Positions 9,264 to 19,572 of a stretch of DNA of 64,000 nucleotides are shown piece after piece (within the stretch, counting starts at the first letter, position 1; each line of letters starts with the position of its first letter). The position numbers and the translations under genes are program-made. The stretch is from Rhizobium rhizogenes NBRC 13257. Lineage in GTDB: Bacteria > Pseudomonadota > Alphaproteobacteria > Rhizobiales > Rhizobiaceae. The stretch lies in NCBI RefSeq assembly GCF_000696095.1, contig NZ_BAYX01000001.1, positions 682,001 to 746,000 on the forward strand, in the 5' to 3' direction. The notes under the pieces were generated by a model, which saw only the letters and a list, made by a program, of their open reading frames with translations, was not told the DNA's origin and ran no database searches.

Positions 9264-10463
9264 ATGCGTAACGTTGAAAAGAGGGTGGTCCTTCACTTCC
9301 CTGGCTTTGAGCCTTTGGATGCGTCCTTGCATAGGGCGCGTTATGAGCGTTCGGCGAAGCAAAGTGCCGCCGCGTGGGATTTTTCGGTGGCCGTCGATTC
9401 GTTGCAAAACTTCGGCAGGGCGCCGTATTTCGATGTGAATTCCAAGGGCGCGGATTGGCAGACCCATAGCCGCGTCCATATCCTCGATCACAATGATCTG
9501 GTCGCAAAGCTCAATGGCAGGCCGTTTTTCACGCGACTGCGGCATGGCTATCTCGCAGCCGGGAGGGTTGTGGCCTCCGGTGGCATGACAGGCTATTTCC
9601 GGCACGCTTGGCGCTTCGGTCTCTTTTTTATCTTCCCGTTCCTGTTGATGCTGGTCGGGCTGCTCTTCAGCCTGTCCATCGCCGTTCTGCCCTCTCTCCT
9701 CGGGCTTCCGTCCTGGAGCCATATCGGCAGCATCGCGCTGGCGGTGGCCTTCTTCATCTACGTCTTCCTGCCCCAGGCCGAGCGGCTGCACACGCTGCAT
9801 CTCTTCGCCGACTGGGAGATGGCTGTCGCCATGGCGGGGCTGAACGGCATTGGCGCCGAGCAATGGATCGAAGCCTGTGCTATCAGCGCGCGTCAGGCGC
9901 TTGATGAGCCGGCGGATGAGTATGTCATTTCCTCGCACAGCATGGGATCGAGTGTTGCCGCGCATGTGATCGGGCTGTTGCTCGAACGGGAGCCGGCGCT
10001 GTTTGAGGGCAAACGCATCGTGTTCACGACACTTGGCAGCGCCATCCTGCAATGTGCATTGATGCGGCCGGCCGTGACGCTGCGTTCGCGAGTAGGCCTA
10101 TTGGCCCGTTGTCAGGAGATCTTCTGGCTCGACGTTCACTGTCTGACGGATGCGATCCATTTCTACAAAGCCAAAGTCGCCGCGGTCTGCGGACATGCTG
10201 ATGCGCCGCAGGCCACGATCCAGTTCATTCGCTTCAAGAAGATGCTGTCGTCGAAGCACTATGCCAAGATCAAGCGCGATTTCCTGCGCGTACACAGGCA
10301 ATATGTGCTCGGACCGGATGTCCGAGCTCCCTTCGATTTCACGCTCCTGACGGCCGGGCCGTTGCCGGCATCCAGTTTTGCTGCATTCACGCAGACGGAT
10401 ATGCCGGAGCTGGCTTTCGGCCCCGGCAGTGACAGCGTCCGGATTTCCTCAGTCGGGCGCTGA
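9264..10463 (+). CDS. membrane-embedded alpha/beta-hydrolase-like protein
   Basis: 399 aa. The N terminus VVLHFPGFEPL resembles the first strand and oxyanion-hole region of a hydrolase. Two hydrophobic segments follow (about residues 118-145 and 152-170). A nucleophile-elbow-like SHSMGS appears with Ser226, then VFTTLGSAI. This order suggests a lipase or esterase-like domain interrupted by a membrane hairpin. I do not recognise a characterised family. ATG 9264 begins the conserved-looking RNVEKRVVLHFPGF; the upstream in-frame start at 9222 lacks a ribosome site. The 3' end overlaps bolA tail-to-tail by 15 bases. Confidence 0.78.
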   Translation: MRNVEKRVVLHFPGFEPLDASLHRARYERSAKQSAAAWDFSVAVDSLQNFGRAPYFDVNSKGADWQTHSRVHILDHNDLVAKLNGRPFFTRLRHGYLAAGRVVASGGMTGYFRHAWRFGLFFIFPFLLMLVGLLFSLSIAVLPSLLGLPSWSHIGSIALAVAFFIYVFLPQAERLHTLHLFADWEMAVAMAGLNGIGAEQWIEACAISARQALDEPADEYVISSHSMGSSVAAHVIGLLLEREPALFEGKRIVFTTLGSAILQCALMRPAVTLRSRVGLLARCQEIFWLDVHCLTDAIHFYKAKVAAVCGHADAPQATIQFIRFKKMLSSKHYAKIKRDFLRVHRQYVLGPDVRAPFDFTLLTAGPLPASSFAAFTQTDMPELAFGPGSDSVRISSVGR

Positions 10464-10682
10464 GGTCTGCAGCGCGAGGGCGTGCAGCACGCCGCCCATA
10501 TTGCCCTTCAATGCGTCATAGACCATCTGGTGCTGCTGCACGCGACTCTTGCCACGGAAGGCTTCGGCCACGACTTCGGCGGCATAATGATCGCCATCCC
10601 CGGCCAGGTCGCGAATCGTCACCTTGGCACCGGGAATGCCGGCCTTGATCATGTCTTCGATATCGCCGGGATTCATTGGCAT
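10449..10682 (-). CDS. bolA: BolA family protein (IbaG/YrbA-like)
   Basis: 77 aa, normal for the short BolA form. BolA proteins partner with CGFS glutaredoxins through a bridged [2Fe-2S] cluster. GDHYAAEVVAEAFRGKSRVQ is the core of the fold, with the conserved HQMVYDAL helix after it. It lies 17 bases downstream of purL and is likely co-transcribed with it. Start ATG 10682 (MPMNPGDIE); Met3 is an alternative. Confidence 0.93.
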   Translation of the reverse strand: MPMNPGDIEDMIKAGIPGAKVTIRDLAGDGDHYAAEVVAEAFRGKSRVQQHQMVYDALKGNMGGVLHALALQTSAPD

Positions 10683-10699
10683 CAGTGATTTACCTCATT

Positions 10700-12973
<2,274 letters not shown>

Positions 12974-13006
12974 TCAGGGGATCGGGGTCTCTTTAGCGCA
13001 TGTGAA

Positions 13007-13022
13007 CCTGTCGCGCGACAGG
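13007..13022. repeat. perfect 16-bp palindrome upstream of purL
   Basis: CCTGTCGCGCGACAGG is a perfect palindrome 76 bases before the purL start. It could be an operator half-site pair or simply an RNA hairpin in the purL leader. No known regulator is assigned. Confidence 0.6.
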
Positions 13023-13029
13023 AAAATGA

Positions 13030-13056
13030 CCGCGATTCACAATAGGTAAATCGCGG
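13030..13056 (-). terminator. hairpin after the lipid A deacylase gene
   Basis: An 8-bp perfect stem (CCGCGATT/AATCGCGG) with an 11-base loop, located 31 bases past the stop codon at 13087 and followed on the minus strand by TCATTTT. It is a plausible weak intrinsic terminator separating this gene from purL. Confidence 0.55.
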
Positions 13057-13086
13057 GCGTGATCATTTGTGGCCGCTTGGCGGCGA

Positions 13087-13680
13087 TCAGAACTTGTAGC
13101 CGACCAAGACGCCCACCCGCGTCATCCCGCCATTCGGACCATCGCAGAGATCGGCATGCGAGGAATGGGCAATTTGCGCCATCATGTTCCAATGGCTGTC
13201 GAAGTTATATCCAAGGCCTGCATATTCATGAAAGAGCAGGCGGCAGCCGAGCATCGGGCCGTGCTCGGTCCAGTCATCGAGGTTGCCGGTATGGATCGTG
13301 CCGCCGAGACCGACTTCGGTGAAGATGCCGTTGCTATGCGTGAGCGTCCAGGACAGACCGCCATAAACTTGCGTTGCCGAACCGGCTGTGCCGACGGAGG
13401 TTCCGAGATGGATACGCGGATGGGTCAGTTGATCCTTCCAATCCGCGGTCGGATTGTACCCCAACGGATTGAATAGCACCTGGACATCCGGGAAGACGCC
13501 CTTTTCATGGTCGTATCCGCTTTGGATAGACCCGCTCGCTCCGAAGCGCAGTTCATCAAATATCTTGTTGTCCGCGGCAGCCGCGGTTTCAGTAGCAGCG
13601 AAAATCGAGGCATTCATAATAAAAATTGCTGCGAGGCCGCTCTTGGTGAAGAGGCGACCGGAAATAGAAGCCGTAACCAT
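13087..13680 (-). CDS. PagL-like lipid A 3-O-deacylase (acyloxyacyl hydrolase family)
   Basis: 197 aa with an N-terminal signal peptide (about residues 1-36) and an outer-membrane beta-barrel pattern ending in the aromatic VLVGYKF. PagL removes the 3-O-acyl chain of lipid A. The catalytic His-x-Ser is present as His172 and Ser174 in AHSSHADLC, but the Asn usual after the Ser is His175 and no Glu follows soon after. ATG 13680 has GGGGGAG 7 bases upstream, whereas the longer open frame to 13758 has no ribosome site. Confidence 0.8.
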   Translation of the reverse strand: MVTASISGRLFTKSGLAAIFIMNASIFAATETAAAADNKIFDELRFGASGSIQSGYDHEKGVFPDVQVLFNPLGYNPTADWKDQLTHPRIHLGTSVGTAGSATQVYGGLSWTLTHSNGIFTEVGLGGTIHTGNLDDWTEHGPMLGCRLLFHEYAGLGYNFDSHWNMMAQIAHSSHADLCDGPNGGMTRVGVLVGYKF

Positions 13681-13811
13681 GCACTCCCCCCAAATATGGC
13701 GAGCGAATCGCGTCGTATCGGGGGATCGTAGCACCCTCGAAATCGAGGTAAAGCGCATGTTGCTAAGTAGAGCTTATTTTGCGAGGCCGAAGCAAAACCG
13801 CAACAATGCCG

Positions 13812-15230
13812 TCATATGTGACTGTCGTAGCCGGCCGAGCCGTTTTCCAGAAGACGGCGTAACGTCATGAACCCGGCGGCGACATCGTCGCGATGTTGCG
13901 GAGAGGAAAAGGCGACGCGAACGCGGTGATAGACCTTATCCGAGCGGCCCGCCTTGAATTCGTCCTCGTCGTCGACAAGCACGCCTTCGGCAAGAGCGGC
14001 GTTCTTGAATGTGCCGGAAAGCCAGGGCTCCGGCAATTTCAGCCACAGAAACGGTACATGCGGATGTGAGGCGAATTCGAAGCCGGATAGCGCCTCGCGC
14101 GCCAATTGTTCGCGGGCGCGGATTTCATCGACCGCCTTGCGGCGCAGTGCCAGCGCGTGGCCTTCGAGGACGAGCCGGGCGCAGGTTTCCGCCAGGATGA
14201 AGGGCAGGCCGCCGGTCGTCATCTTGTGGGTGACCTTGATGCGCTGGGCGAAATGCGGCGGGCAGGCGACCCAGCCGCCACGCACGCCCGCGGTGACCGA
14301 TTTCGACAGGCCGCTGACGAGAAAGGTGCGCTCCGGCGCGATGCTTGCCATCAGCGGGTTCGGATCCTCGGTCATGCCGCCGTAGAGATCGTCCTCGATC
14401 AGCCAGACGCTGTGACGCCGGGCGATGGCGGCGATCGCACGGCGGCGCGCCTCCGGCATGGTCGTCAACGTCGGATTGTGGGCCGTGGGCATCAGGAACG
14501 CCAGGCGCGGATGCTGCTGCTGGCAAAGCCGCTCGAAATCGTCGGGAATGATGCCGTGCTCGTCGGAATCCACCAATATGGAACGGCGGCCGAGAAGACG
14601 GGTGGCGCGGCTGACCTGCGTGTAGGTCAGGTTCTCGAAGACGATCTTGTCGCCGGGGGAGGTGACGGCTGAAATGACGGCGATGGCAGCGGCATGGGCG
14701 CCAAGCGTCGGCACCACCGTTTCGATTGCCGGCTGCCACCCATTGCGGGCGAGCCAGACCTGGCCGGCACGGAACCAGTTCGTTGGGAAGCTGCGCGAAT
14801 AGGAGGAAATCTCCGCCTGATGATCGCGGCTGATGTCGGCGAAAAGCCGGCCGATAACCTCGCCCTGGCCGATATCGGGCGCCGCCGTCGTATCGAAGCG
14901 GATCTTGCCGTCAGGGGTTTCCAGGCCACGCGTGCCGGCCAGCGCCTGCGTGATCGGATCTACCGGCTCGATCTGCTTGCTGTTGATGCGGTCGAGCACA
15001 TAGGTGCCGCGGCCGACCTCGCCGGCGACAAGGCCACGTTCGTGCACGAGCGCATAGGCCCGGCTGACGGTGCCGATCGTCACGCCGATATCATAAGCGA
15101 GATTGCGTTGCGGCGGCAGCTTCGTCCCCGGCGGCAATACGCCATGGGTGATCGCGTTTTCAATGCTGTCGGCGACGCGGATGTAGACAGGTCCGTTCCC
15201 GCTGGAAATGTCAGGTAGCCAATTTGTCAT
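13812..15230 (-). CDS. MocR-type GntR regulator with aminotransferase-like domain
   Basis: 472 aa. N-terminal GntR winged helix (about 10-80, with GVTIGTVSRAYALVHERGLVAG) fused to a fold-type I aminotransferase domain. The PLP lysine is Lys310 in SGLSKSVTAGVRGG and the Asp/Tyr pair is in LIEDDLYGG. Such proteins use PLP as an effector-sensing cofactor and usually control a divergent gene. The divergent gene here encodes a DUF1127 protein, and four GATACAAT-like sites lie between them. The effector is unknown. Confidence 0.93.
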   Translation of the reverse strand: MTNWLPDISSGNGPVYIRVADSIENAITHGVLPPGTKLPPQRNLAYDIGVTIGTVSRAYALVHERGLVAGEVGRGTYVLDRINSKQIEPVDPITQALAGTRGLETPDGKIRFDTTAAPDIGQGEVIGRLFADISRDHQAEISSYSRSFPTNWFRAGQVWLARNGWQPAIETVVPTLGAHAAAIAVISAVTSPGDKIVFENLTYTQVSRATRLLGRRSILVDSDEHGIIPDDFERLCQQQHPRLAFLMPTAHNPTLTTMPEARRRAIAAIARRHSVWLIEDDLYGGMTEDPNPLMASIAPERTFLVSGLSKSVTAGVRGGWVACPPHFAQRIKVTHKMTTGGLPFILAETCARLVLEGHALALRRKAVDEIRAREQLAREALSGFEFASHPHVPFLWLKLPEPWLSGTFKNAALAEGVLVDDEDEFKAGRSDKVYHRVRVAFSSPQHRDDVAAGFMTLRRLLENGSAGYDSHI

Positions 15231-15280
15231 GATGACAATTTCTTAGATTGCCTCGGAAATAGAGTCAATACTATGAGTCA

Positions 15281-15353
15281 ATTGTATCGTTTGGCTCGAT
15301 ACATCCTCATTGTCATTATTCTGCGAGCGCAAAATGGATACAATAGATACAAT
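15281..15353. promoter_or_regulatory. array of four GATACAAT sites, probable MocR operator
   Basis: Between the MocR gene and the DUF1127 gene, TGTATCG (15283-15289) and CGATACA (15297-15303) form a perfect 7-bp inverted repeat with a 7-base spacer. Two abutting direct copies follow: GGATACAAT (15336-15344) and AGATACAAT (15345-15353). Mixed inverted and direct repeats of this size are typical of MocR binding regions. The binding protein is inferred from position. Confidence 0.65.
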
Positions 15354-15384
15354 CTGCCTTTCCAAGGTTACCGAACCTGTCAAG

Positions 15385-15582
15385 ATGCCGCTTGATGCTT
15401 TCAAGCCGGCGCAGCTCATGTCGCGCCTGGCACACCGTCTTTTGGCGCCCCTTGCGCTTTGGATCGAGAAGCGCGAAAGCCGGTGGACGTTGCGAGATCT
15501 GACGGATGAGCAATTGTGCGATATCGGGCTGACCCGCAGCGAAGCGAGGACTGAGGTCAACAAGTCGTTTTTCTGGGATTGA
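15385..15582 (+). CDS. DUF1127 small protein
   Basis: 65 aa from ATG 15385. DUF1127 proteins are short basic proteins, some of which affect RNA or phosphate and stress physiology in Rhizobiales. The conserved core RWTLRDLTDEQLCDIGLTRSEA is present at the C-terminal half. The start is uncertain: ATG 15334 would place the two GATACAAT repeats inside the coding sequence, and ATG 15418 would give 54 aa. It is divergent from the MocR gene and probably controlled by it. Confidence 0.8.
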   Translation: MPLDAFKPAQLMSRLAHRLLAPLALWIEKRESRWTLRDLTDEQLCDIGLTRSEARTEVNKSFFWD

Positions 15583-15626
15583 GCGAGTTGGGCCGCGTGT
15601 CAGGCTAAGTCGAACAGTGGCAGGTG

Positions 15627-16160
15627 CTAGCCATGATCCAATACGGACAGTACGAAATCCGCACGTTCTTCGACGCTTACCTTCGGCAGAAGGTGGATCT
15701 GATAGCCGAGCGAGGGGTAAACGCTGCTCAGCCTATCGTATTCCGCGATAGCAGCGGAAAGGTCATGCCTTCGCTCGCTATCCCCGACATATATCTCCGG
15801 CCAGGGCGGCGTCAGGAAGACATGACTGTTGTAGCGGTGTGAATGCCGCAGCGCGTCCAGAACCGGTTCGCCCGTCAAATGTTGGAGAGCGGAAGCGGCG
15901 TCGATAAGGCCCCTGTCAAAGAAGACGACACCTTGGGCGGCCGCTGCATTGGAACGATCAGCGATCGACATTTCGATAGCCCGCCGGGCGAAGGCGGGAG
16001 CATCCACCCAAGGCAGGGTGGAGCCGCCGCGGCCCAGTTCCTCGACAACGATACGCCGCCCCGGCTCTTCGACCACCTGATATCCGCGATGCTTCAGCAC
16101 CTCGAGCAAGGTCGACTTGCCGCCGCCAGAGCAGCCTGAAATGACGACGAAACGATCCAT
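15627..16160 (-). CDS. AAA/P-loop ATPase (AAA_28-like), function unknown
   Basis: 177 aa. Walker A is GCSGGGKST at about residues 9-17, and VVFFDRGLIDAASAL looks like the Walker B region. Proteins of this type are predicted nucleotide kinases or ATPases of unknown substrate. ATG 16160 (MDRFVVISG) has GGAG 9 bases upstream and starts just before the P-loop; ATG 16187 would add nine residues. It lies in the stretch separating purQ from purL and has no evident link to purine synthesis. Confidence 0.8.
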   Translation of the reverse strand: MDRFVVISGCSGGGKSTLLEVLKHRGYQVVEEPGRRIVVEELGRGGSTLPWVDAPAFARRAIEMSIADRSNAAAAQGVVFFDRGLIDAASALQHLTGEPVLDALRHSHRYNSHVFLTPPWPEIYVGDSERRHDLSAAIAEYDRLSSVYPSLGYQIHLLPKVSVEERADFVLSVLDHG

Positions 16161-16244
16161 GGCAATGAGCTCCGAGAACAAGGCCATGTCATGCTTTCCC
16201 GAGATGGCCTACTTGCCAGCGATGGAACTGCGGCGGCGAAACCC

Positions 16245-16652
16245 TTACTGGCAGCCCTTCGAGCCCGCGGCCCAACGGTTGACGTCGCCGGTGATGCGGC
16301 CGCCGGAAGCGCCACCCATCATTGGGCCGAAAGCCTGCAGCTGCGCCGGATTGCCTTCCGCCTGGACGACGAGGGACGGGCGGCCGGTCGGGTGTTTCTT
16401 GTCGACCACGAGAATGCGCGGGCGGCCGGTGAAGGAGTTGAGTTCAGGCGCAAGCTGATAGCCGGCAAAGGCCGGATCTCCCGATTTGAACCAGCAGGCA
16501 TTGGCGCTCAGCATGACGCGTTCCATCGTCGTCAGGGCGGTGCGATCAATCGTGATAGCGGTCGGTGCACGCGTGCCGCAGGACGTGACGAGCAGGCAGA
16601 GAGCCACAAGAGCGGCGGCGGAATAAAATCCGGTAGCGAGGCGAGGGCGCAT
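16245..16652 (-). CDS. small lipoprotein, function unknown
   Basis: 135 aa. The signal sequence ends in the lipobox LVTSC at about residues 22-26, so it is probably lipid-anchored in the periplasm. The rest has no family I recognise; ACWFKSGDPAFAGYQLAPELN and a Gly-rich GPMMGGASGG stretch are the most distinctive parts. ATG 16652 (MRPRLATG) is preferred to 16667 because it gives a standard basic n-region; the ribosome site is weak. Confidence 0.75.
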   Translation of the reverse strand: MRPRLATGFYSAAALVALCLLVTSCGTRAPTAITIDRTALTTMERVMLSANACWFKSGDPAFAGYQLAPELNSFTGRPRILVVDKKHPTGRPSLVVQAEGNPAQLQAFGPMMGGASGGRITGDVNRWAAGSKGCQ

Positions 16653-16778
16653 CAATCTCTCTTCCAATGGATGGGTTTGGGCTGCTCTAGCCGATGATGT
16701 GAAAGGAACGTTCCGACGCCCCTATGGGACAAAGCGCCGGTCGGTCCACAAGATTCACTCTTGGTGTGGATGATCGCC

Positions 16779-17450
16779 TCAGGCGGCGATCACGTCGAGG
16801 GCGGAGGCGAAGAGGCCGCGACCGTCGGAGCCGCCATGAGCCGCCTCGATCAGGTTTTCCGGATGCGGCATCATGCCAAGCACATTGCCCTTGGCGTTGA
16901 TGACGCCGGCGATGTCGTTGATCGAGCCGTTCGGGTTGGTGCCTTCAGCATAGCGGAAGACCACCTGGCCATTGCCTTCGATAGCAGCCAGCGTTTCGCT
17001 GTCGGCAAAATAGTTGCCGTCATGATGGGCAACCGGGCTGCGGATCACCTGGCCCTTGGCATAGGCGCGGGTAAAGTCCGTTTCGGCATTGGCGACCTCA
17101 AGCTTGACTTCGCGGCAGACGAACTTCAGCGAGGCATTGCGCATCAGCGCGCCCGGCAGCATGCCGGCTTCGACCAAAATCTGGAAGCCGTTGCAGACGC
17201 CGAGAACCTTGACGCCCTTGTCTGCCTTGTCCTTGATCGCCTGCATGACCGGCATGCGGGCTGCAATCGCGCCGCAACGCAGGTAATCGCCATAGGAGAA
17301 GCCGCCGGGAATGACGATCAGGTCGACATCCGGAATCTCGGTTTCCGTCTGCCAGATCGTGACGGGCGCCTGGCCGGAAATCTTGGTCAGCGCCGCGATC
17401 ATGTCACGGTCGCGATTGAGACCGGGAAGTTGAACGACTGCTGATTTCAT
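16779..17450 (-). CDS. purQ: phosphoribosylformylglycinamidine synthase subunit PurQ
   Basis: 223 aa class I glutamine amidotransferase that supplies ammonia to PurL. The nucleophile is Cys86 in GVCNGFQIL, and the His-x-Glu of the triad is in [24 protein letters not shown] is the oxyanion-side signature. ATG 17450 ([10 protein letters not shown]) is the family start; the open frame further upstream is not conserved in character. Third gene of the purC-purS-purQ cluster. Confidence 0.97.
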   Translation of the reverse strand: MKSAVVQLPGLNRDRDMIAALTKISGQAPVTIWQTETEIPDVDLIVIPGGFSYGDYLRCGAIAARMPVMQAIKDKADKGVKVLGVCNGFQILVEAGMLPGALMRNASLKFVCREVKLEVANAETDFTRAYAKGQVIRSPVAHHDGNYFADSETLAAIEGNGQVVFRYAEGTNPNGSINDIAGVINAKGNVLGMMPHPENLIEAAHGGSDGRGLFASALDVIAA

Positions 17451-17554
17451 GATTCTGCTCCCGAGATTAGGCGAAAGATGCTGGCTTGGAGGTGTTCGGC
17501 GAGCCATACTCTATTGTCCGTGACAAAGAAAGAATGGCTCCCGGAAAACGGCAA

Positions 17555-17797
17555 TCAGTCGATCGAAATGCTGAAGTTCTCGATCACCGTGTTGGCGAGG
17601 AGCTTTTCGCACATGGCTTTCAGCTCAGCTTCTGCCTTTGCCTTGTCGGCACCGTTGAGCTCCAGGTCGAAGACCTTGCCCTGGCGGACCTGGCCGACGC
17701 CTTCGAAGCCGAGCGCGCCGAGTGCGCCTTCAATGGCCTTGCCCTGTGGGTCGAGAACGCCGTTCTTCAGCGTGACGGTTACACGAGCCTTGATCAC
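17555..17797 (-). CDS. purS: phosphoribosylformylglycinamidine synthase subunit PurS
   Basis: 80 aa. PurS dimers hold PurL and PurQ together in organisms with the small-type PurL. KARVTVTLKNGVLDPQGKAIEGAL is partly visible at the N terminus, followed by VGQVRQGKVFDLEL, the family core. It starts 18 bases after the purC stop; a 104-base gap separates it from purQ. Confidence 0.97.
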   Translation of the reverse strand: MIKARVTVTLKNGVLDPQGKAIEGALGALGFEGVGQVRQGKVFDLELNGADKAKAEAELKAMCEKLLANTVIENFSISID

Positions 17798-17815
17798 GAT
17801 TGTCCTTCCTGCGCT

Positions 17816-18580
17816 TTACTTGACGAGAACCGGCCCCGTGCCGCGCACGGGTTCGTTTTCATTGATGATGCCGAGACGGCGGGCAACTTCGGAATAGGCT
17901 TCCACCAGGCCGCCCATGTCGCGACGGAAACGGTCCTTGTCCATCTTCTCATGGGTTTCGATGTCCCAGAGACGGCAGGAGTCGGGCGAGATTTCGTCGG
18001 CGAGGATGATACGCATCATGTCGCCCTCGAACAGGCGTCCGCATTCGATCTTGAAATCGACGAGCTGGATGCCGACGCCGAGGAAGAGGCCGGTCATGAA
18101 GTCGTTGACGCGAATGGCAAGCGCCATGATGTCATCGAGTTCGGCGGGGTTCGCCCAGCCGAAAGCGGTGATGTGCTCTTCGGAGACCATCGGGTCTTCG
18201 AGCGCGTCGGACTTGTAATAGAACTCGATGATCGAGCGCGGCAGCACCACGCCTTCCTCGATGCCGAGGCGCTTGGCGAGCGAGCCGGCGGCGACATTGC
18301 GCACGACGATCTCGAGCGGGATCATCTCCACTTCCTTGATCAGCTGCTCGCGCATGTTGAGGCGGCGGATGAAGTGCGTGGGAATACCGATCTTGTTCAG
18401 ATGGCTGAAAATATATTCGCAGATGCGATTGTTCAGAACACCCTTGCCATCGATGACTTCGTGTTTTTTCTTGTTGAAGGCGGTGGCATCGTCCTTGAAG
18501 AATTGGATCAGCGTGCCCGGCTCAGGTCCCTCGTAAAGGATCTTGGCCTTGCCCTCGTAAATACGGCGGCGACGGTTCAT
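17816..18580 (-). CDS. purC: phosphoribosylaminoimidazole-succinocarboxamide synthase
   Basis: SAICAR synthetase, 254 aa, joins CAIR and aspartate with ATP in purine synthesis. [19 protein letters not shown] (N terminus) and the TEAHIT-equivalent and KFEC-like VDFKIECGR segments are recognisable. ATG 18580 ([10 protein letters not shown]) is chosen over the longer open frame to 18718, which has no family similarity. First gene of the minus-strand purC-purS-purQ cluster. Confidence 0.97.
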   Translation of the reverse strand: MNRRRRIYEGKAKILYEGPEPGTLIQFFKDDATAFNKKKHEVIDGKGVLNNRICEYIFSHLNKIGIPTHFIRRLNMREQLIKEVEMIPLEIVVRNVAAGSLAKRLGIEEGVVLPRSIIEFYYKSDALEDPMVSEEHITAFGWANPAELDDIMALAIRVNDFMTGLFLGVGIQLVDFKIECGRLFEGDMMRIILADEISPDSCRLWDIETHEKMDKDRFRRDMGGLVEAYSEVARRLGIINENEPVRGTGPVLVK

Positions 18581-18845
18581 TGGTGTTGTTCTCTGTCGTT
18601 GGCGCTCTGGAGGAAGCGCAATTGGATCTGTCTGTTGGCGTCCCCATAACGGATAAGAAGCAAATTCACAATCCGCCAGCGCCTCCTTCCTCGGAATTCC
18701 GGCTTTGGTGGGTACCAATGCGAGAATCGGGATCCTGTCTTCTCATGTTCTACAGGCTTTTATTTGACGATGGAATGAAGCCCGCAAGTACTGCACAGGC
18801 TAGTGATCCACCCCAAGCAAACCATTGTATCACACTTGGCCGCGA

Positions 18846-19400
18846 TTACGGCTTAAGGTTGCTCAGAAACTTGGCGAAGACCATCGTGCCTTCCGGCCAA
18901 GGCCCATGGCCGGAATCGGCATTGATATGGCCCGCCTCGCCGGCGTCGATCAGTAGGGAACCCCAGCTATGAGCCAGCTCTTCGGTCTGTTCGTAGCTGC
19001 TGAAGGGATCGTTGCGGCTAGCGATGATGAGCGAAGGAAAAGGCAAGGGATCGCGCGGGTAGGGACCGAAGGTCATCAGATGCTTCGGCTTGATCTTCGG
19101 ATTGGCGACATCGGGCGGCGTGACGAAGAACGCGCCGGCCACCTTGTTGCGAAAATAGGGGATTGCGTGGATCACCGAGGGGACGCCAAGCGAATGCGCC
19201 ACCAGCACCACCGGCTTGGTCGCGGCATTCACCTCTTCGGCGATACGGGCAACCCAGTCGTCGCGCACGGGCTTCGACCATTCCGCCTGTTCCACGCGCC
19301 GAGCCGTCGAGAGCTTTTGCTCCCAGCGTGTCTGCCAGTGGTCCGGGCCGGAATTGGTGTAACCGGGAACGATGAGAATATCTACGTCGGAGACTTTCAT
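18846..19400 (-). CDS. RBBP9/YdeN-type serine hydrolase
   Basis: 184 aa alpha/beta hydrolase. Nucleophile elbow VAHSLGVPS, an acid in SRNDPFSSY, and a catalytic His region AGHINADSGHGPWPEG are all present, which is the classic RBBP9 arrangement. N terminus VDILIVPGYTNSGPDHWQ is a family hallmark. Physiological substrate unknown. Starts at ATG 19400. The 265 bases between it and purC hold only the presumed purC promoter. Confidence 0.92.
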   Translation of the reverse strand: MKVSDVDILIVPGYTNSGPDHWQTRWEQKLSTARRVEQAEWSKPVRDDWVARIAEEVNAATKPVVLVAHSLGVPSVIHAIPYFRNKVAGAFFVTPPDVANPKIKPKHLMTFGPYPRDPLPFPSLIIASRNDPFSSYEQTEELAHSWGSLLIDAGEAGHINADSGHGPWPEGTMVFAKFLSNLKP

Positions 19401-19572
19401 GATGCGCCGATGTGGAAAAGGAAGACCTGACTGTCAAGGGAAAAGGCGACAATTGCGGCAAAATTTGTTAGGATGACGCTTGCCGGTAGCGATTGATGAT
19501 GTCGGCGTCTCTTTTGCCCGATATTTTCGTGCCGCCAGCTGAACACATAGGCTGATGAGGAGGAGGAATATT

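Noticed and set aside
15843..16139. 98-codon plus-strand frame inside the P-loop ATPase gene
   Set aside because: Wholly inside an opposite gene with a P-loop; no ribosome site.
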